A stretch of DNA of 64,000 bases from Gerris lacustris (lineage: Eukaryota > Arthropoda > Insecta > Hemiptera > Gerridae). Location of the stretch: positions 28,050,187-28,114,186 of the forward strand of contig OX578284.1 of the NCBI GenBank assembly GCA_951217055.1. The letters are read 5' to 3'. The translations under genes were made by a program, and so were the position numbers. This document shows, one piece after another, positions 12,328 through 24,600 of the stretch. How positions within the stretch are numbered: position 1 is the stretch's first letter; each line of letters opens with the position of its first letter. A model generated the notes under the pieces. The model had not been told where the DNA came from. It searched no databases and saw only the letters and a list, made by a program, of their open reading frames with translations.

Positions 12328-13007
12328 CTATACCATGTCGGAGATCGACATGAGACTGATTCTCGTAGGGACTGAAGCCAGAGTCCTAATCAGAAGCGAA
12401 CCATCCCCCCTCTCGTTAAGGTTCCTCTCACTGGCTCTGCGTTGACTCCTTATTATTTCTAACTTCTCCAAAGAATCAAGCCTACGCCCTTTCCGTGCAT
12501 AATGGAGGAAGCCGATCTTGTGCTGCGCTTGCATGTGATTACGATCGGTTAGGTGCTGATAAAACGTACTATTAGATCGTTGAAGGTGTTCCTTCGTCCG
12601 TATCTTAAAGTTACGCCCCGTTTGACCAACGTATTCAGCGTCGCAGTCGCCGCAGACAATAACGTATACACCGCTTTTATTTTCCACGCTAACAGGGTCC
12701 TTCACATTACTAAGTTGAGCTTGTAAAGATTTATTCGTGCTGAAGCCCACATTGTACTCATACCTAGCTAAGATCTTCGCAAGCCGGTCCGAAATAGAGC
12801 CAAGATAAGGAATAGAGCACCACGTACCTTCTTTCGGTTCATTTCCTGTAGATGCACCCATAGCTTGCAATAATAACTTGCGATTCTTTTTTATGATCAT
12901 TCTGTCAACTAGCCCGTCGCTATAGCCATTATTGTTTGCTATTGTTTTAATGGTGTTAACCTCTTTCCTGTATGCTTCAGGATCTAGAGGTAAGGTTAGA
13001 AGCCGAT
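12328..13007 (-). pseudogene. Inverted partial copy of PLE ORF (C-terminal part)
   Basis: Minus-strand frame of about 226 codons, equivalent to residues from about 691 to the end (917) of the full ORF. It includes the thumb-side linker and the complete GIY-YIG domain. It ends at the same stop context. Upstream it breaks at 13007 into filler, so it has no start codon of its own and no RT catalytic motifs. Translation of 12328-12900 is residue-for-residue the same as the full copy. It is a by-product of the insertion, not a gene. Confidence 0.93.
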
Positions 13008-13166
13008 AAGTAGAGGTAAGATTAGAAGGTCGTTAATTAAATACCGAGTACGCGGGTGAAACGCTGGAACTAGTGGAGCCGAGGAGTTCTCGGTTCCTAG
13101 TCCAACCACGATCTCTTGCGTATTCGTATTGGTTGGGGTAGAAGGTGTGGTGGTTATAGAGGTAGG
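13008..13166 (-). other. Junction filler plus inverted scrap of PLE ORF middle
   Basis: The 21-bp filler 13008-13028 contains 'tagaggtaagattagaag', a one-mismatch copy of the adjacent 12985-13002 sequence. It is followed by 13029-13166, the reverse complement of about 15083-15223 in the full ORF (residues about 218-264), with a 3-bp deletion (one Pro fewer). This looks like template slippage and a jump during cDNA synthesis. Confidence 0.88.
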
Positions 13167-13167
13167 C

Positions 13168-13856
13168 CGATGGTTCATCGGCTTCTAACCTTACCTCTAG
13201 ATCCTGAAGCATACAGGAAAGAGGTTAACACCATTAAAACAATAGCAAACAATAATGGCTATAGCGACGGGCTAGTTGACAGAATGATCATAAAAAAGAA
13301 TCGCAAGTTATTATTGCAAGCTATGGGTGCATCTACAGGAAATGAACCGAAAGAAGGTACGTGGTGCTCTATTCCTTATCTTGGCTCTATTTCGGACCGG
13401 CTTGCGAAGATCTTAGCTAGGTATGAGTACAATGTGGGCTTCAGCACGAATAAATCTTTACAAGCTCAACTTAGTAATGTGAAGGACCCTGTTAGCGTGG
13501 AAAATAAAAGCGGTGTATACGTTATTGTCTGCGGCGACTGCGACGCTGAATACGTTGGTCAAACGGGGCGTAACTTTAAGATACGGACGAAGGAACACCT
13601 TCAACGATCTAATAGTACGTTTTATCAGCACCTAACCGATCGTAATCACATGCAAGCGCAGCACAAGATCGGCTTCCTCCATTATGCACGGAAAGGGCGT
13701 AGGCTTGATTCTTTGGAGAAGTTAGAAATAATAAGGAGTCAACGCAGAGCCAGTGAGAGGAACCTTAACGAGAGGGGGGATGGTTCGCTTCTGATTAGGA
13801 CTCTGGCTTCAGTCCCTACGAGAATCAGTCTCATGTCGATCTCCGACATGGTATAG
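13168..13856 (+). pseudogene. Direct 5'-truncated copy of PLE ORF
   Basis: Open from 'cgatggttcatcgg' (residue about 691 of the full ORF) to the normal stop. It encodes the same linker and GIY-YIG domain, identical to 16498-17184. The apparent upstream start at 13116 reads through the inverted scrap and is an artefact of the junction. The RT domain is lacking. It is followed directly by a pseudo-LTR and then the full copy, giving the tandem head-to-tail arrangement typical of Penelope-like elements. Confidence 0.93.
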
Positions 13857-14430
<574 letters not shown>

Positions 14431-17184
14431 ATGAACTCCATAGACGCTCCTATATCTAACATATACTTGGCAAGTCGAGCCTCAATGAGCGTTACAGATC
14501 AGGCAAGTAAATTTGATTTATTATCTAATATCGTTTTAGCTGAAATTGATAGTTATAACGATAAGGAACTGGAGCAGAAGTATAAACAATTAACTATTAA
14601 AGAAGAAATAGTTAAACGTAATATTTGGTTTGTATTGCAATGTATAAAGCAAGATTTATCCCCTAATTTTTTGTTCCGGTTTGGCTTAAATAAACTCAGA
14701 GTTAGTAAAAAATTGAAGAAGAAAATTGATAATATCATGTTAAAAGAAGAATTACATCGTTGGTATAGAAAACGTGATAACACCCGACATTATATCAACT
14801 ATATTAGAAACAAGATAGTTATTAAGACAAACGAAGACTATATACGATATTATGACGCTAATCTAACTATTATTGTAAATAAAATCAAAGAGAAGAAACA
14901 ATCAGTCTTATCGCGTAAGATTGCTTTTTTAAAAACATCCAAAGTAAATAATAACATAACTAATCACAGCCGTAGTAATCAACATACACATGCAGGGGAC
15001 AATGACACCGTCCCCACTACCTCGGATCTTACAGCGCCTGCCTCAATGGAAGGGCCCGTAACAAGCGTTTCTCACGAGTCCCCTACCTCTATAACCACCA
15101 CACCTTCTACCCCAACCAATACGAATACGCAAGAGATCGTGGTTGGACTAGGAACCGAGAACTCCTCGGCTCCTCCACTAGTTCCAGCGTTTCACCCGCG
15201 TACTCGGTATTTAATTAACGACCCAAATCTATTCACCGATGAAGAAAAACATATGTTCGATAAAGGTCTGAAGTACTGCCCTCCTTATAAACCTAATGAT
15301 CACGACCTCATTAATCTTGTCACTGCAGTTGACTCAATATGTGAGAACCAAGACTGTAAGATCGACTCAGCTAGAATTATTAAAAGTTTTCTTTCACGGA
15401 GAAAACATAATAAAACTAGAAATAATAAAAATATCAGGAATATCAAAGTAATATGCGACATAAAAGATAAGATTAAGGATAACGATCTAATTGTTCTCAA
15501 AGCAGATAAAGGTAGCTGTACCGTAGTTATGGAGAAAAACGAGTACCATAATAAGGTCTCTAATTTTTTGGACGTTAATGGGTTCAAATTACTAGACAAA
15601 GACCCCACTAGCATTTTTCAACAGAGCATAAGAGATGCGCTGAAAAATACCACCAGCTTATTTCCTGAGAAATTCAACACTCAAAGCCTTATCATTATGA
15701 ATCCCCTAGCTCCTCGGTTTTACGGCTCACCTAAACTGCATAAGGACGGCATACCTATTCGACCTATAGTATCATTCTGCTCATCTCCAACGGATAAATT
15801 GGCTAAATATCTTAACAAGTTATTCTATTCAATGACCAATTTCCAAGCTGCAGACAGTGTTAAAAATACAGCGGAGTTCGTCAAAATATTAGATACGATA
15901 AAGATGCCTTGTCAGGCTATGTTAGTGTCTTTCGACGTTAAGGATCTGTACACAAGCGTTCCGAAAGATAGAACTTTAGCTATTTTGAACCGACTCCTTA
16001 ACAAGCACTGTTCAAATAAAATGGTAATTCAAGAATTCACCCACCTATTAGATTTGTGCTTATCTCAAAACTACTTCTGCTATAATAACAAGATGTATTC
16101 AGCTACGGAAGGGTTGGCTATGGGTGCCCCTCTTTCGGCCTTAGGATCTAACGCCTTTTTACATTACTTTTATAAGGAGTTTGTTAATAGTTCACATAAT
16201 CAGTTTCATAAATATATTTTTAAATGGATCAGATACGTCGACGACATTTTTTGTATTTGGACCGGTTCAACAGTACAACTTTATAGTTTCCTGAATTATT
16301 TAAACACATGTTTTCATACCATCAAGTTTACAGTAGAAATTGAGGTTAATAATCGGTTAAATTATCTTGACCTTACAGTCATCAGAACAGCCGACACGTT
16401 AAGATATGAGATTTACCGAAAACCTACCGCAACCGACACCGTAATCCATGCTAACTCTAATCACCCTTGGGCCCATAAGTTAGCGGCCTTTAACTCGATG
16501 GTTCATCGGCTTCTAACCTTACCTCTAGATCCTGAAGCATACAGGAAAGAGGTTAACACCATTAAAACAATAGCAAACAATAATGGCTATAGCGACGGGC
16601 TAGTTGACAGAATGATCATAAAAAAGAATCGCAAGTTATTATTGCAAGCTATGGGTGCATCTACAGGAAATGAACCGAAAGAAGGTACGTGGTGCTCTAT
16701 TCCTTATCTTGGCTCTATTTCGGACCGGCTTGCGAAGATCTTAGCTAGGTATGAGTACAATGTGGGCTTCAGCACGAATAAATCTTTACAAGCTCAACTT
16801 AGTAATGTGAAGGACCCTGTTAGCGTGGAAAATAAAAGCGGTGTATACGTTATTGTCTGCGGCGACTGCGACGCTGAATACGTTGGTCAAACGGGGCGTA
16901 ACTTTAAGATACGGACGAAGGAACACCTTCAACGATCTAATAGTACGTTTTATCAGCACCTAACCGATCGTAATCACATGCAAGCGCAGCACAAGATCGG
17001 CTTCCTCCATTATGCACGGAAAGGGCGTAGGCTTGATTCTTTGGAGAAGTTAGAAATAATAAGGAGTCAACGCAGAGCCAGTGAGAGGAACCTTAACGAG
17101 AGGGGGGATGGTTCGCTTCTGATTAGGACTCTGGCTTCAGTCCCTACGAGAATCAGTCTCATGTCGATCTCCGACATGGTATAG
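14431..17184 (+). CDS. Penelope-like element polyprotein: reverse transcriptase + GIY-YIG endonuclease
   Basis: Intact 917-codon ORF. Residues about 1-170 are Lys-rich and helical-looking; about 175-245 form a Ser/Thr/Pro/Asn-rich linker. The RT spans about 255-690: the N-terminal ADKGSCTVVMEKNEY block; FYGSPKLHKDGIPIRPIVS; motif A SFDVKDLYTSV with Asp502; motif B GLAMGAPLSALGSN (561-574); motif C YVDD (602-605); NNRLNYLDLTV and a YRKPTATDT block. The C terminus is a GIY-YIG nuclease: GVY 804-806, a CGDC cysteine pair inserted between the two motifs (810-813), YVGQT 817-821, Arg828, His832, and a candidate catalytic Glu at 872 or 875. This domain order (RT then C-terminal GIY-YIG) defines endonuclease-positive Penelope-like elements. 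ATG 14431 is the first Met after the upstream in-frame stop in the pLTR. All catalytic motifs are present, so it may be active. It acts on its own RNA and on chromosomal DNA in the nucleus. Exact clade not determined. Confidence 0.96.
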   Translation: MNSIDAPISNIYLASRASMSVTDQASKFDLLSNIVLAEIDSYNDKELEQKYKQLTIKEEIVKRNIWFVLQCIKQDLSPNFLFRFGLNKLRVSKKLKKKIDNIMLKEELHRWYRKRDNTRHYINYIRNKIVIKTNEDYIRYYDANLTIIVNKIKEKKQSVLSRKIAFLKTSKVNNNITNHSRSNQHTHAGDNDTVPTTSDLTAPASMEGPVTSVSHESPTSITTTPSTPTNTNTQEIVVGLGTENSSAPPLVPAFHPRTRYLINDPNLFTDEEKHMFDKGLKYCPPYKPNDHDLINLVTAVDSICENQDCKIDSARIIKSFLSRRKHNKTRNNKNIRNIKVICDIKDKIKDNDLIVLKADKGSCTVVMEKNEYHNKVSNFLDVNGFKLLDKDPTSIFQQSIRDALKNTTSLFPEKFNTQSLIIMNPLAPRFYGSPKLHKDGIPIRPIVSFCSSPTDKLAKYLNKLFYSMTNFQAADSVKNTAEFVKILDTIKMPCQAMLVSFDVKDLYTSVPKDRTLAILNRLLNKHCSNKMVIQEFTHLLDLCLSQNYFCYNNKMYSATEGLAMGAPLSALGSNAFLHYFYKEFVNSSHNQFHKYIFKWIRYVDDIFCIWTGSTVQLYSFLNYLNTCFHTIKFTVEIEVNNRLNYLDLTVIRTADTLRYEIYRKPTATDTVIHANSNHPWAHKLAAFNSMVHRLLTLPLDPEAYRKEVNTIKTIANNNGYSDGLVDRMIIKKNRKLLLQAMGASTGNEPKEGTWCSIPYLGSISDRLAKILARYEYNVGFSTNKSLQAQLSNVKDPVSVENKSGVYVIVCGDCDAEYVGQTGRNFKIRTKEHLQRSNSTFYQHLTDRNHMQAQHKIGFLHYARKGRRLDSLEKLEIIRSQRRASERNLNERGDGSLLIRTLASVPTRISLMSISDMV

Positions 17185-17762
<578 letters not shown>

Positions 17763-17775
17763 TATACCGACAGGT
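17763..17775 (+). repeat. Target-site duplication, right copy (PLE insertion)
   Basis: 'tataccgacaggt', identical to 11717-11729. Confidence 0.93.
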
Positions 17776-17895
17776 ATTAGAGTATAGCTATTTTATATTT
17801 ATTTAACAAACCCAATGAACACTGTTTTCATACCCAGTAATATCTTAAACTGTTATAAGTAGGTACATTACGTTTAAGTACATTATGAACTATTA

Positions 17896-18600
17896 TTGCT
17901 TCCGAGCTCACCGAATGTAACGGAAGCTATATGTGATCGGGCACTTCTTTAGATTGTTACTCTCCTTATAAAAACAGAAGTGTGATATTCCATTGTCCCT
18001 AGTACATTGGACTAAACATTCCTTTGTCTTAATAGTTATTTAGTCAAATTCATTTATATTCTAAAAAATTATAGGGGTGTCTTCATAGGGGGATCGCTTT
18101 CGAGAATGAACAATTTTTATGCCTCCAAATGAAACAATTCCAAGACAGGAATCCGTTTTAGACATGAAGGAACATTTGTGGTTCCGTGTCTGTCTGTTGG
18201 TCGTTCGCTCAATTTTTGCGAACCAATACTTAAAGAACTTTGGATGGTAGATCATAATTAGCCCATTGTTGGTCCCAAATATAAGTTTCAACCTTCTGCA
18301 CCTATTTGTTTCTCTTCCATATGCGCACAAACATACATTTATTTACACCTATACATTAAAAAATTCTTAAATGATTGTTTATGAAATTTGGATGGTTAGT
18401 AAAATTAGCCTGCAGATAGCCCCATAATTTGTTACTTTGAAACTTTTTTTAATTTAAAAATAAAAACAATTTTGAAAGATTAAAAAAAGAGGGGTAATTA
18501 AATAAATTTGATAATAATGGGTTGTAAAAGCATAAAATCATGAAAGTATGCACTATATAACGCAAGGAATCTATGTGCCACACTAATTGGCTGTCTATTA
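17896..18600 (+). repeat. Repeat family A, copy 3
   Basis: Head 'ttgcttccgagctcaccg' with its hairpin partner ending CGGAAGC. Body with 'ttccaagacaggaatccg', 'tgtctgtctgttggtc' and 'cattgttggtccc'. Tail 'atgtgccacactaattggc'. About 700 bp, longer than the 570-bp norm because of internal indels. Noncoding. Confidence 0.8.
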
Positions 18601-19584
18601 TAAATTGTTTCTGAGTTTTGCAGACTTACTTAACAATATTTTTAATTTGATAAGCTTTCGCTCCTCTACTTGCAAATGTTTTCTTTTTATTTGTCCTCAT
18701 TTACAATTAAGTAATCCCTAATAAATAATTTTTACTTCTAGTCGATGTGAGTAGTTTAAATTTTCTAGGACTCTATTTTTAGGGTATTATTCTCTGCTAA
18801 GTTCCTTTTTTAAGACATTTTTTCAAGTAGGGATCTCGTATGAGAATTTATTATTTTTTTTATTCGGAAATAAACCACACATTTTTTCTTTACGTCTTAG
18901 TTCTGATATATTCTAGAACTTTTTCTAGAGTCCTTCTTTTAAAATGTATACTCTTTTTTCCCCCTTGCTCACTCAACAACTTTTTTTTACACCTACAGCT
19001 TCAGTATTCAGCCTTCCACTTGTTAGCTTTGGCTTTTCTAGGGCCCATTTTTAAAGGTTTTTTTCCTGTTCCGTGTACCTCTCTTGTATACCCTTAAGTA
19101 AAGTCCTCTTCTTAGGATTTACACTTTTATAGGAACCAGGGATGTTTCTTTTCTCTGTTAAGGGGTGCATACTCTTCAAAGAAAAGACCCATTTTCTTTT
19201 AAACGATTCAGTTTTTTAAAGAAGCCTCTTTTGAGAGCTAATGCTGTGCTATCTTAATCTTATATAATGGTTAATCCTTTTCTTTAGCTACTCTTTTTAC
19301 CTGCACCCAAGACTATAAACTGTTCAAAGGTTTCCCCTCCTTTTTTGGCCAGCATTTTCTTTATTTATTTATCCTTGATTTGGACTAAATTCTTGTTTAG
19401 TTTCCAAATGGTTTTATTAACCCAGGAAGTCTAGTTTTTCTAATTAAGCTAAAAAAAAAAAAAAAAAAAAAAAATGGTTCTTCTAGGAAATTAAAAAAAA
19501 AATTACATTTACTTTAACACAATTTAGTAAATTATTAATTTTACTGTAGTTGATTCCATTCCAGTTTCATTTATTTTATTTTTT
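18601..19584. other. AT-rich noncoding stretch with poly(A) run
   Basis: An A run of about 24 bases lies at 19450-19473. It is preceded by about 600 bp of pyrimidine-rich sequence (18740-19430), possibly the body of an old retrocopy, but no source could be recognised. Confidence 0.4.
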
Positions 19585-20190
19585 TCCTCATATAAAGAGA
19601 AAGTTTTGTAAAAGCTTAAAAATTCGATATTTATATTTTGATGGATTTACACATTTTGAGGTCCCCTGAGTCCAAAAAATTGTTTTTTAAAAAATGTATG
19701 TCCGTCGTTTGTCTGTCTGTCGTCTGTGCAGACTCGTGGCGCCTAGAGTACTGCAAAATTTGGCATACATGTTCAGAAAAATCATTCCCCCTAGCCGAAA
19801 TCGAGAAATGAATTTTACCTCTAAATTTGGGTGCGCTACCCTCCCAAAAACTCTGAAAATAAAAAATTATTTCTTGAATGCTGTTCTGACGATTTTGATT
19901 AAAATTCTAAAATGAATTCCATTTAAATGCGAATCTAACGATGTAAGCCGTTTTTCGGGAAAAATCTAGTTCCTGAGGAAATTGTTTTAAACGTGTACGG
20001 AGAGAGGCCGGTTTCGATTCCCCGCCGAGAAGAAGCAATTTTTATGATAAATTTTGTTAAAATTTGCAAAAATAATTAAGTGTAGCTACGAAAACTCGAA
20101 AACTAATAAATGGAAAACACTGGGTTATGTAATTATAAACTCGTTTATGAAAGTTTATCTGAGTTGACCCGGACCGATTTTTACTTCCAT
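19585..20190 (+). repeat. Repeat family B, copy 2
   Basis: Starts with a hairpin-like 'ctcatataaagagaaag', then 'gatggatttacac', 'ggtcccctgagtcc', 'gacgtctgt'-type blocks, 'catgttcagaaaa' and 'tcgagaaatgaattttacc'. A B-box-like 'ggtttcgattcccc' sits near 20009. It ends 'aatggaaaacactgggt...gagttgac'. Collinear with 37655-38205. The B-box-like site hints at Pol III ancestry but no A box was recognised. Confidence 0.75.
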
Positions 20191-22138
20191 GAAAATGGAA
20201 GTATGGTGATACCCTCCAACACTTGATTCCGAGATCTCTGTGAAGGAGGGGTCTTACGAACCCGGGCATATCATTAAAATCCGTTTCATACACTTGTATG
20301 TCTGTGCGTACGTATGTATATGTATGTACGTACGTACGCTCGTTCGGAACTTTAAACCTTTATAACATCGCTTCAAGACATCGTATTGAGATCGGCATTT
20401 TTTAGAACTTTAGTCGGAAAAACTGATGGCGCAAACCCGAACATCGTAACTCACTACTTTTCGGAACTATTATCACTTAAGCACGAAATCGGTCTGTGGA
20501 TGATAACTTCAGTAGGCTTTATTTGATTTTAATTTCCTTTGGGGTATATAATATATACTCAACATAATATGTGTCCTACATGGTAGATTGAACCTATACC
20601 TTTTGAGCACAATCGGACAAGCGGTTTGGGAGATGTTAATATTTTAGTGTTTTTTATAAAAAACATCTTTGGGCAATTGTGTCCGTCCAGTTGATTGTAT
20701 CCAAATAATTCTTGCGTTAAAGTACGCAGCTTGTAGACTACTTTTGAATGAATATTAGCATCTTACCAAGTATCGAGTACAAGCACCAAAAAATGAAACA
20801 TTAAAGTAACATATTGAAATTTTGGCTTTTTTCGATTTGGATATTTAAGCTGTGAATTTAAGTATGAATTAAATATTACACACCTGAAGCAGGAATCAAA
20901 ATTTGAGGGGGTGGGCTCTCCATGTTTCAAAACCTTGTTTTTGTTGCAAAACTATAATCGATATTAGCTGTTTGTACGATGTAGTTTATACAGAGTTCTC
21001 TCTAGCTCGCGTATTGGCACCACAACATTTCATGGAAGTTATGTGTGGGATTTCTACACCGGTACTTTCTTAGTAGGTATCTTCAAGGATTCAATAAATT
21101 CCTACAAATTATTTATTTAAAATTGGCTATAGTTTGAGTTTTTTCAAAGCAATTATATGTTTATGTTTAGTTGCCAAGTGTTTCAACCATAAAACTAGCA
21201 ACTTTTTAGCACCACTATTTCATGGATGGCTATTTGGATTTTAAAAACCTCAGTTACAATTTATTCACTGAATCTTTCAACAAATCTTCTCCTTGCTCAA
21301 CCACTGGAAGTTAATTGATTTATACTATGAAGTATATTATTTTGGAGATTCATTTATTTCGAAAATGATTAAATATTACAATATTATTAATTGTACAATT
21401 ATTTCACTTATTAAATATGAATTACTTAATTATATTTAATTTGTTGTTTTAAAAAGAGCGCGGTAAAAGAATAAAAGTTTTAATGTTGAATAAATTTCCA
21501 CTTAAGTTAAACAAACATCTGTAAAACTGTTATTCTGTTTTATTCCTCGGTAAGATTACTCGGTGGAAATATTATCCTTTCGTCTAATTTAGCGATGGAG
21601 TTATAGCTGCAATTTCCAAGCGTTTTCCGGTCTATATTCTCCGAGTGTTTAAGCAAAGTTCCTAACTCTGTCAGAGTAAGGTAATAGCCCTGTTCTACTG
21701 GTTCACCTCATTTACCAAGCTTTACTCACTTTTAGCCTTTCTCTTATAGCTTTTCCTCATCCAGCGATAAGAGAACTAATAAAATAAACATTTCCTTAAG
21801 GTATAACGCAGCATTAACTTCTTTTTTTGTACATTTTGTGTAATAAGAACGATTTTTTCTGGTTTAGATTAATATAAACGAAATATTAGAACCTTAACTT
21901 CGTTTCAAACTACATTTAACAAACATAATATTTTTTAATAATCCTTTTTAGAAAGCATTTTTTTTTTTTTTTAATTTTATTTAATTTCCTATTCTTATAA
22001 AAAATATATTTATTCTTAAAATAATATTATCTTGGTAAAAAGGAGTTACGCATTTATTTCACAGATATCTACTGCATAATAACTACGACGAATTATTATG
22101 TGAAATAACAGTATTTTTGGGAGTAGATATTTTGGGAC
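20191..22138. other. AT-rich noncoding stretch, nothing recognised
   Basis: Contains a small palindromic run of 'gtatgtacgtacgtacg' near 20322-20338. No gene or bounded element seen. Confidence 0.4.
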
Positions 22139-22141
22139 TTA

Positions 22142-22567
22142 AGCCTAGTTTACATGGGTCGAGTAAATGGTCGACTACTACATATCTTACTGGTCGTGCA
22201 CTATCTTACTTTTTAGCACAAGGGACGGTCGAGTAAAATGGTGTGCTGTTTTTTGGTATAGTGACTCTAAAGTCGTTCACACGTGCTTGAGATAGTAGCC
22301 TTAGTAAAGTGAGGTTATTACGTTTTTAGTTCCGAATAATCCCGCAATTAATATATAGAAGAGGTATTCAATGGACGGACGTAGGGTGGGGGCCCACTCG
22401 TCCGTCGGCGGGCGAGCTACTCTACCACCGCCCTCGCTTGTTTACTGGACCAACTTTTATCCACTATCCTCGACCGTTTACTATCCGTATCGTTCACATT
22501 AGGCTAGTAGCTTGGTAGAGTGCTACTCGACCGTTTACTCGACCAATGTAGACTAGGAGACTAGGCT
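22142..22567. mobile_element. MITE-like element with TTA target duplication (426 bp)
   Basis: Terminal inverted repeats begin AGCCTAGT. Left 22142-22174 continues 'ttacatgggtcgagtaaatg'; the right end is its inverted partner with an extra 8-bp 'ctcctagt' duplication. It is flanked by TTA on both sides (22139-22141 and 22568-22570). A 3-bp TWA duplication and short noncoding body fit PIF/Harbinger-type MITEs. The centre is GC-richer and has repeated 'tcgaccgtttact' blocks. No transposase. Confidence 0.8.
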
Positions 22568-22570
22568 TTA

Positions 22571-23750
22571 GTACTAGTACTCCTTTAAAATGGATAACTA
22601 CATTGACTTTGCGTTACCGTTTTGGCAATAGAAGAAGAGGTTTTACATTTACATCTGCGCAACTTCTCTTTTACAAGGGAGAAAAAAAGAATGCATGCAG
22701 TGATTAGCTAACATTTGGTATTGAAAAGAAACGTATTTTGAAAAGTTAGGGTTTATCAGTTAATACTCTCTAGTTTATTCAAGGGAGTATATTTTCAAAC
22801 AGACAAAATAACAGTGCCTGAAAAATACAAAATTCATCCATTTATGAAACTTGATTTATAACTTCGTCTTGGCTAATATTGAATATCTGATGGGTGTCCT
22901 TGTTTGAAACCAAGTTTTATGATAATTTTGTGTCTTTTTCTATTCCCTATTTTCCCTTTACTATATTCTTTATTTCTTTGCATGATGTGGATACATTTTT
23001 AACAACTTATCAATTTAGGATGAGTATAAAGTCTTTTAACAAGTTGGCTGTAAGAACTGGGGATGCATTACGTTCTCAATATATTTTTATCGTGATCCAT
23101 TTTATATATTTCATACTAAAAGATCCCAATACTTTTTTATGCATTCTATCAATCAATCCAAATTAATATTATCATTTGTTGGTTTCTATCGTTTTAGTTT
23201 TTAATCTGTCTTCTATGTACTAAAGAAGCAGGGAGCTCGTTAAGATTGTATCTGAGTTTAGTAATTTTAACTAAGGTCCTCCGTTATCAAGGTGAAATGA
23301 AATACCATCTATAATATTCTACCATCTTGCTCCGTTATCACCGGGTTCTTTTAAACAAATAGGTACATAAATACACTTTCGACGAACCGCTCGTATTCAA
23401 CGCTCCTCAACTTTTGTTCAACTTAATTTTAAATCGCATTTTTAGTTGTAGACAAATTTCTCTTTATCCTTTATTTCCGTTTCAAACATGGTACACATTA
23501 ACATAATGATTAAAATTCAGATAACCAAACGAGAGTCTTCAATAGCCAATAAAGGCTAGAGCCAAGACTCTGTCTAGCTCTAGTACACAATAAATAATCT
23601 ATTTACCCATGTGCTTTCTATAGCGGTTGCACTATTTTTTTTTTTTTTTAAATAAAACAAAATAAAAAAAAAGGACTGCAGACACATTTTTGAAAACAAA
23701 ATGATCAGATATATTCTATCAGATAAACCTACACAGAATTATATTTAATT
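22571..23750. other. AT-rich noncoding stretch, nothing recognised
   Basis: No gene or bounded repeat recognised; the 90-codon open frame at 22894-23166 has no family resemblance. Confidence 0.4.
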
Positions 23751-23937
23751 ATTATTAGGTAAGATGAACCCTTTAGGGGCGAAGAATACAAATTAAATAT
23801 ATCAAATAATCAGGTTGTTATACAGAAATAAAGATTGTCTGAGGATGACCTTAGAAGAAAGGGTTGAAACGTCTCTATTTAATGATTTAATTTGTATTAT
23901 TCGCACCTAAAGGGTCCGTCTTACGCATTAATAATTC
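23750..23937 (+). mobile_element. Small inverted-arm element with central hammerhead-like core
   Basis: Left arm (about 23757-23800) 'taagatgaaccctttagggg' and on to 'aatacaaattaaat' is the inverse of the right arm (about 23886-23934), which ends 'aaagggtccgtcttacgc'. Between them, on the plus strand, lies a hammerhead-like core (23839-23873). The build resembles the PLE-derived mini-insertion at 53487. No clear target duplication, so classification is tentative. Confidence 0.6.
23839..23873 (+). ncRNA. Hammerhead-like core
   Basis: CTGAGGA (23839-23845, fits CUGANGA), stem II strands ACCTT and AAGGGT with an A-rich loop, then GAAACGTC (23866-23873). The GTC cleavage triplet follows GAAAC directly, leaving essentially no stem III, as in dimer-forming minimal hammerheads. 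Activity unknown. Confidence 0.6.
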
Positions 23938-24164
23938 AATCAGAAAAGTGTCAAGTCCAACATAGTCTATAAATGAAATTAAATTGTAATAGAAGTCTCG
24001 CTGCATTAAAAATGAGTTAAATATTCGCTTTAGTCTAAGGGTGATTTATTAAATACTGTGAAAAAAATGTCATTATCCGTTAAGGAGGTATTGCCGTGTT
24101 GTTTTAGATAAATTGAATTTATAATTTAATTTGATAATGTACATTGAATTATTTTAGTTTGTAG

Positions 24165-24600
24165 TTCTTTTTAGAGTTTCGAGGTCATCCTTTAAACCCT
24201 TTTGCTCGTCCGTCCGTCGCATCTTGGAGTATTATCTCACGACCTACGCAGCTAGAGATTTGACATTTGGTATAAAATTTAAACTTTCTGCCCAAAAACA
24301 GGAAAAATATTGCGAACTTAAAAACTCAAAATTTCTTCGATCAGCGAGCAATTGCGAACTGATCGCAATATTTTATATTTTTTGTAATTTTTGAGTGCGG
24401 TATTTTATCAAAGAAGTTGGCGGCCATTACTTCTAAAAGAACCAAATAAGTGCATACCTAAGATGCTAGGATAATATATGCGCACACCTTGCTTCTCCAA
24501 AGAGCCACTTTTTATACATATTTTAATTTTATAAAAATTATAAACAAATGACCGACGAAACCCTGTTAGTAGCTTGTCGCCAAGTATTTGACGGAATTTT
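24165..24600 (+). repeat. Interspersed repeat family C, copy 2
   Basis: Collinear with 685-1170 (shared 'cccaaaaacaggaaaaat', 'cgatcagcgagcaatt', 'gctaggataatat', 'cacaccttgct'). Begins near 'gtttcgaggtcatcct' and runs into the 5' part of a 100-codon open frame at 24548-24850, which I therefore do not treat as a gene. Confidence 0.75.

Noticed and set aside
13116..13856. Apparent 246-codon gene with its own start
   Set aside because: The first 17 codons are antisense scrap of the PLE ORF at a recombination junction; the rest is a truncated PLE copy.
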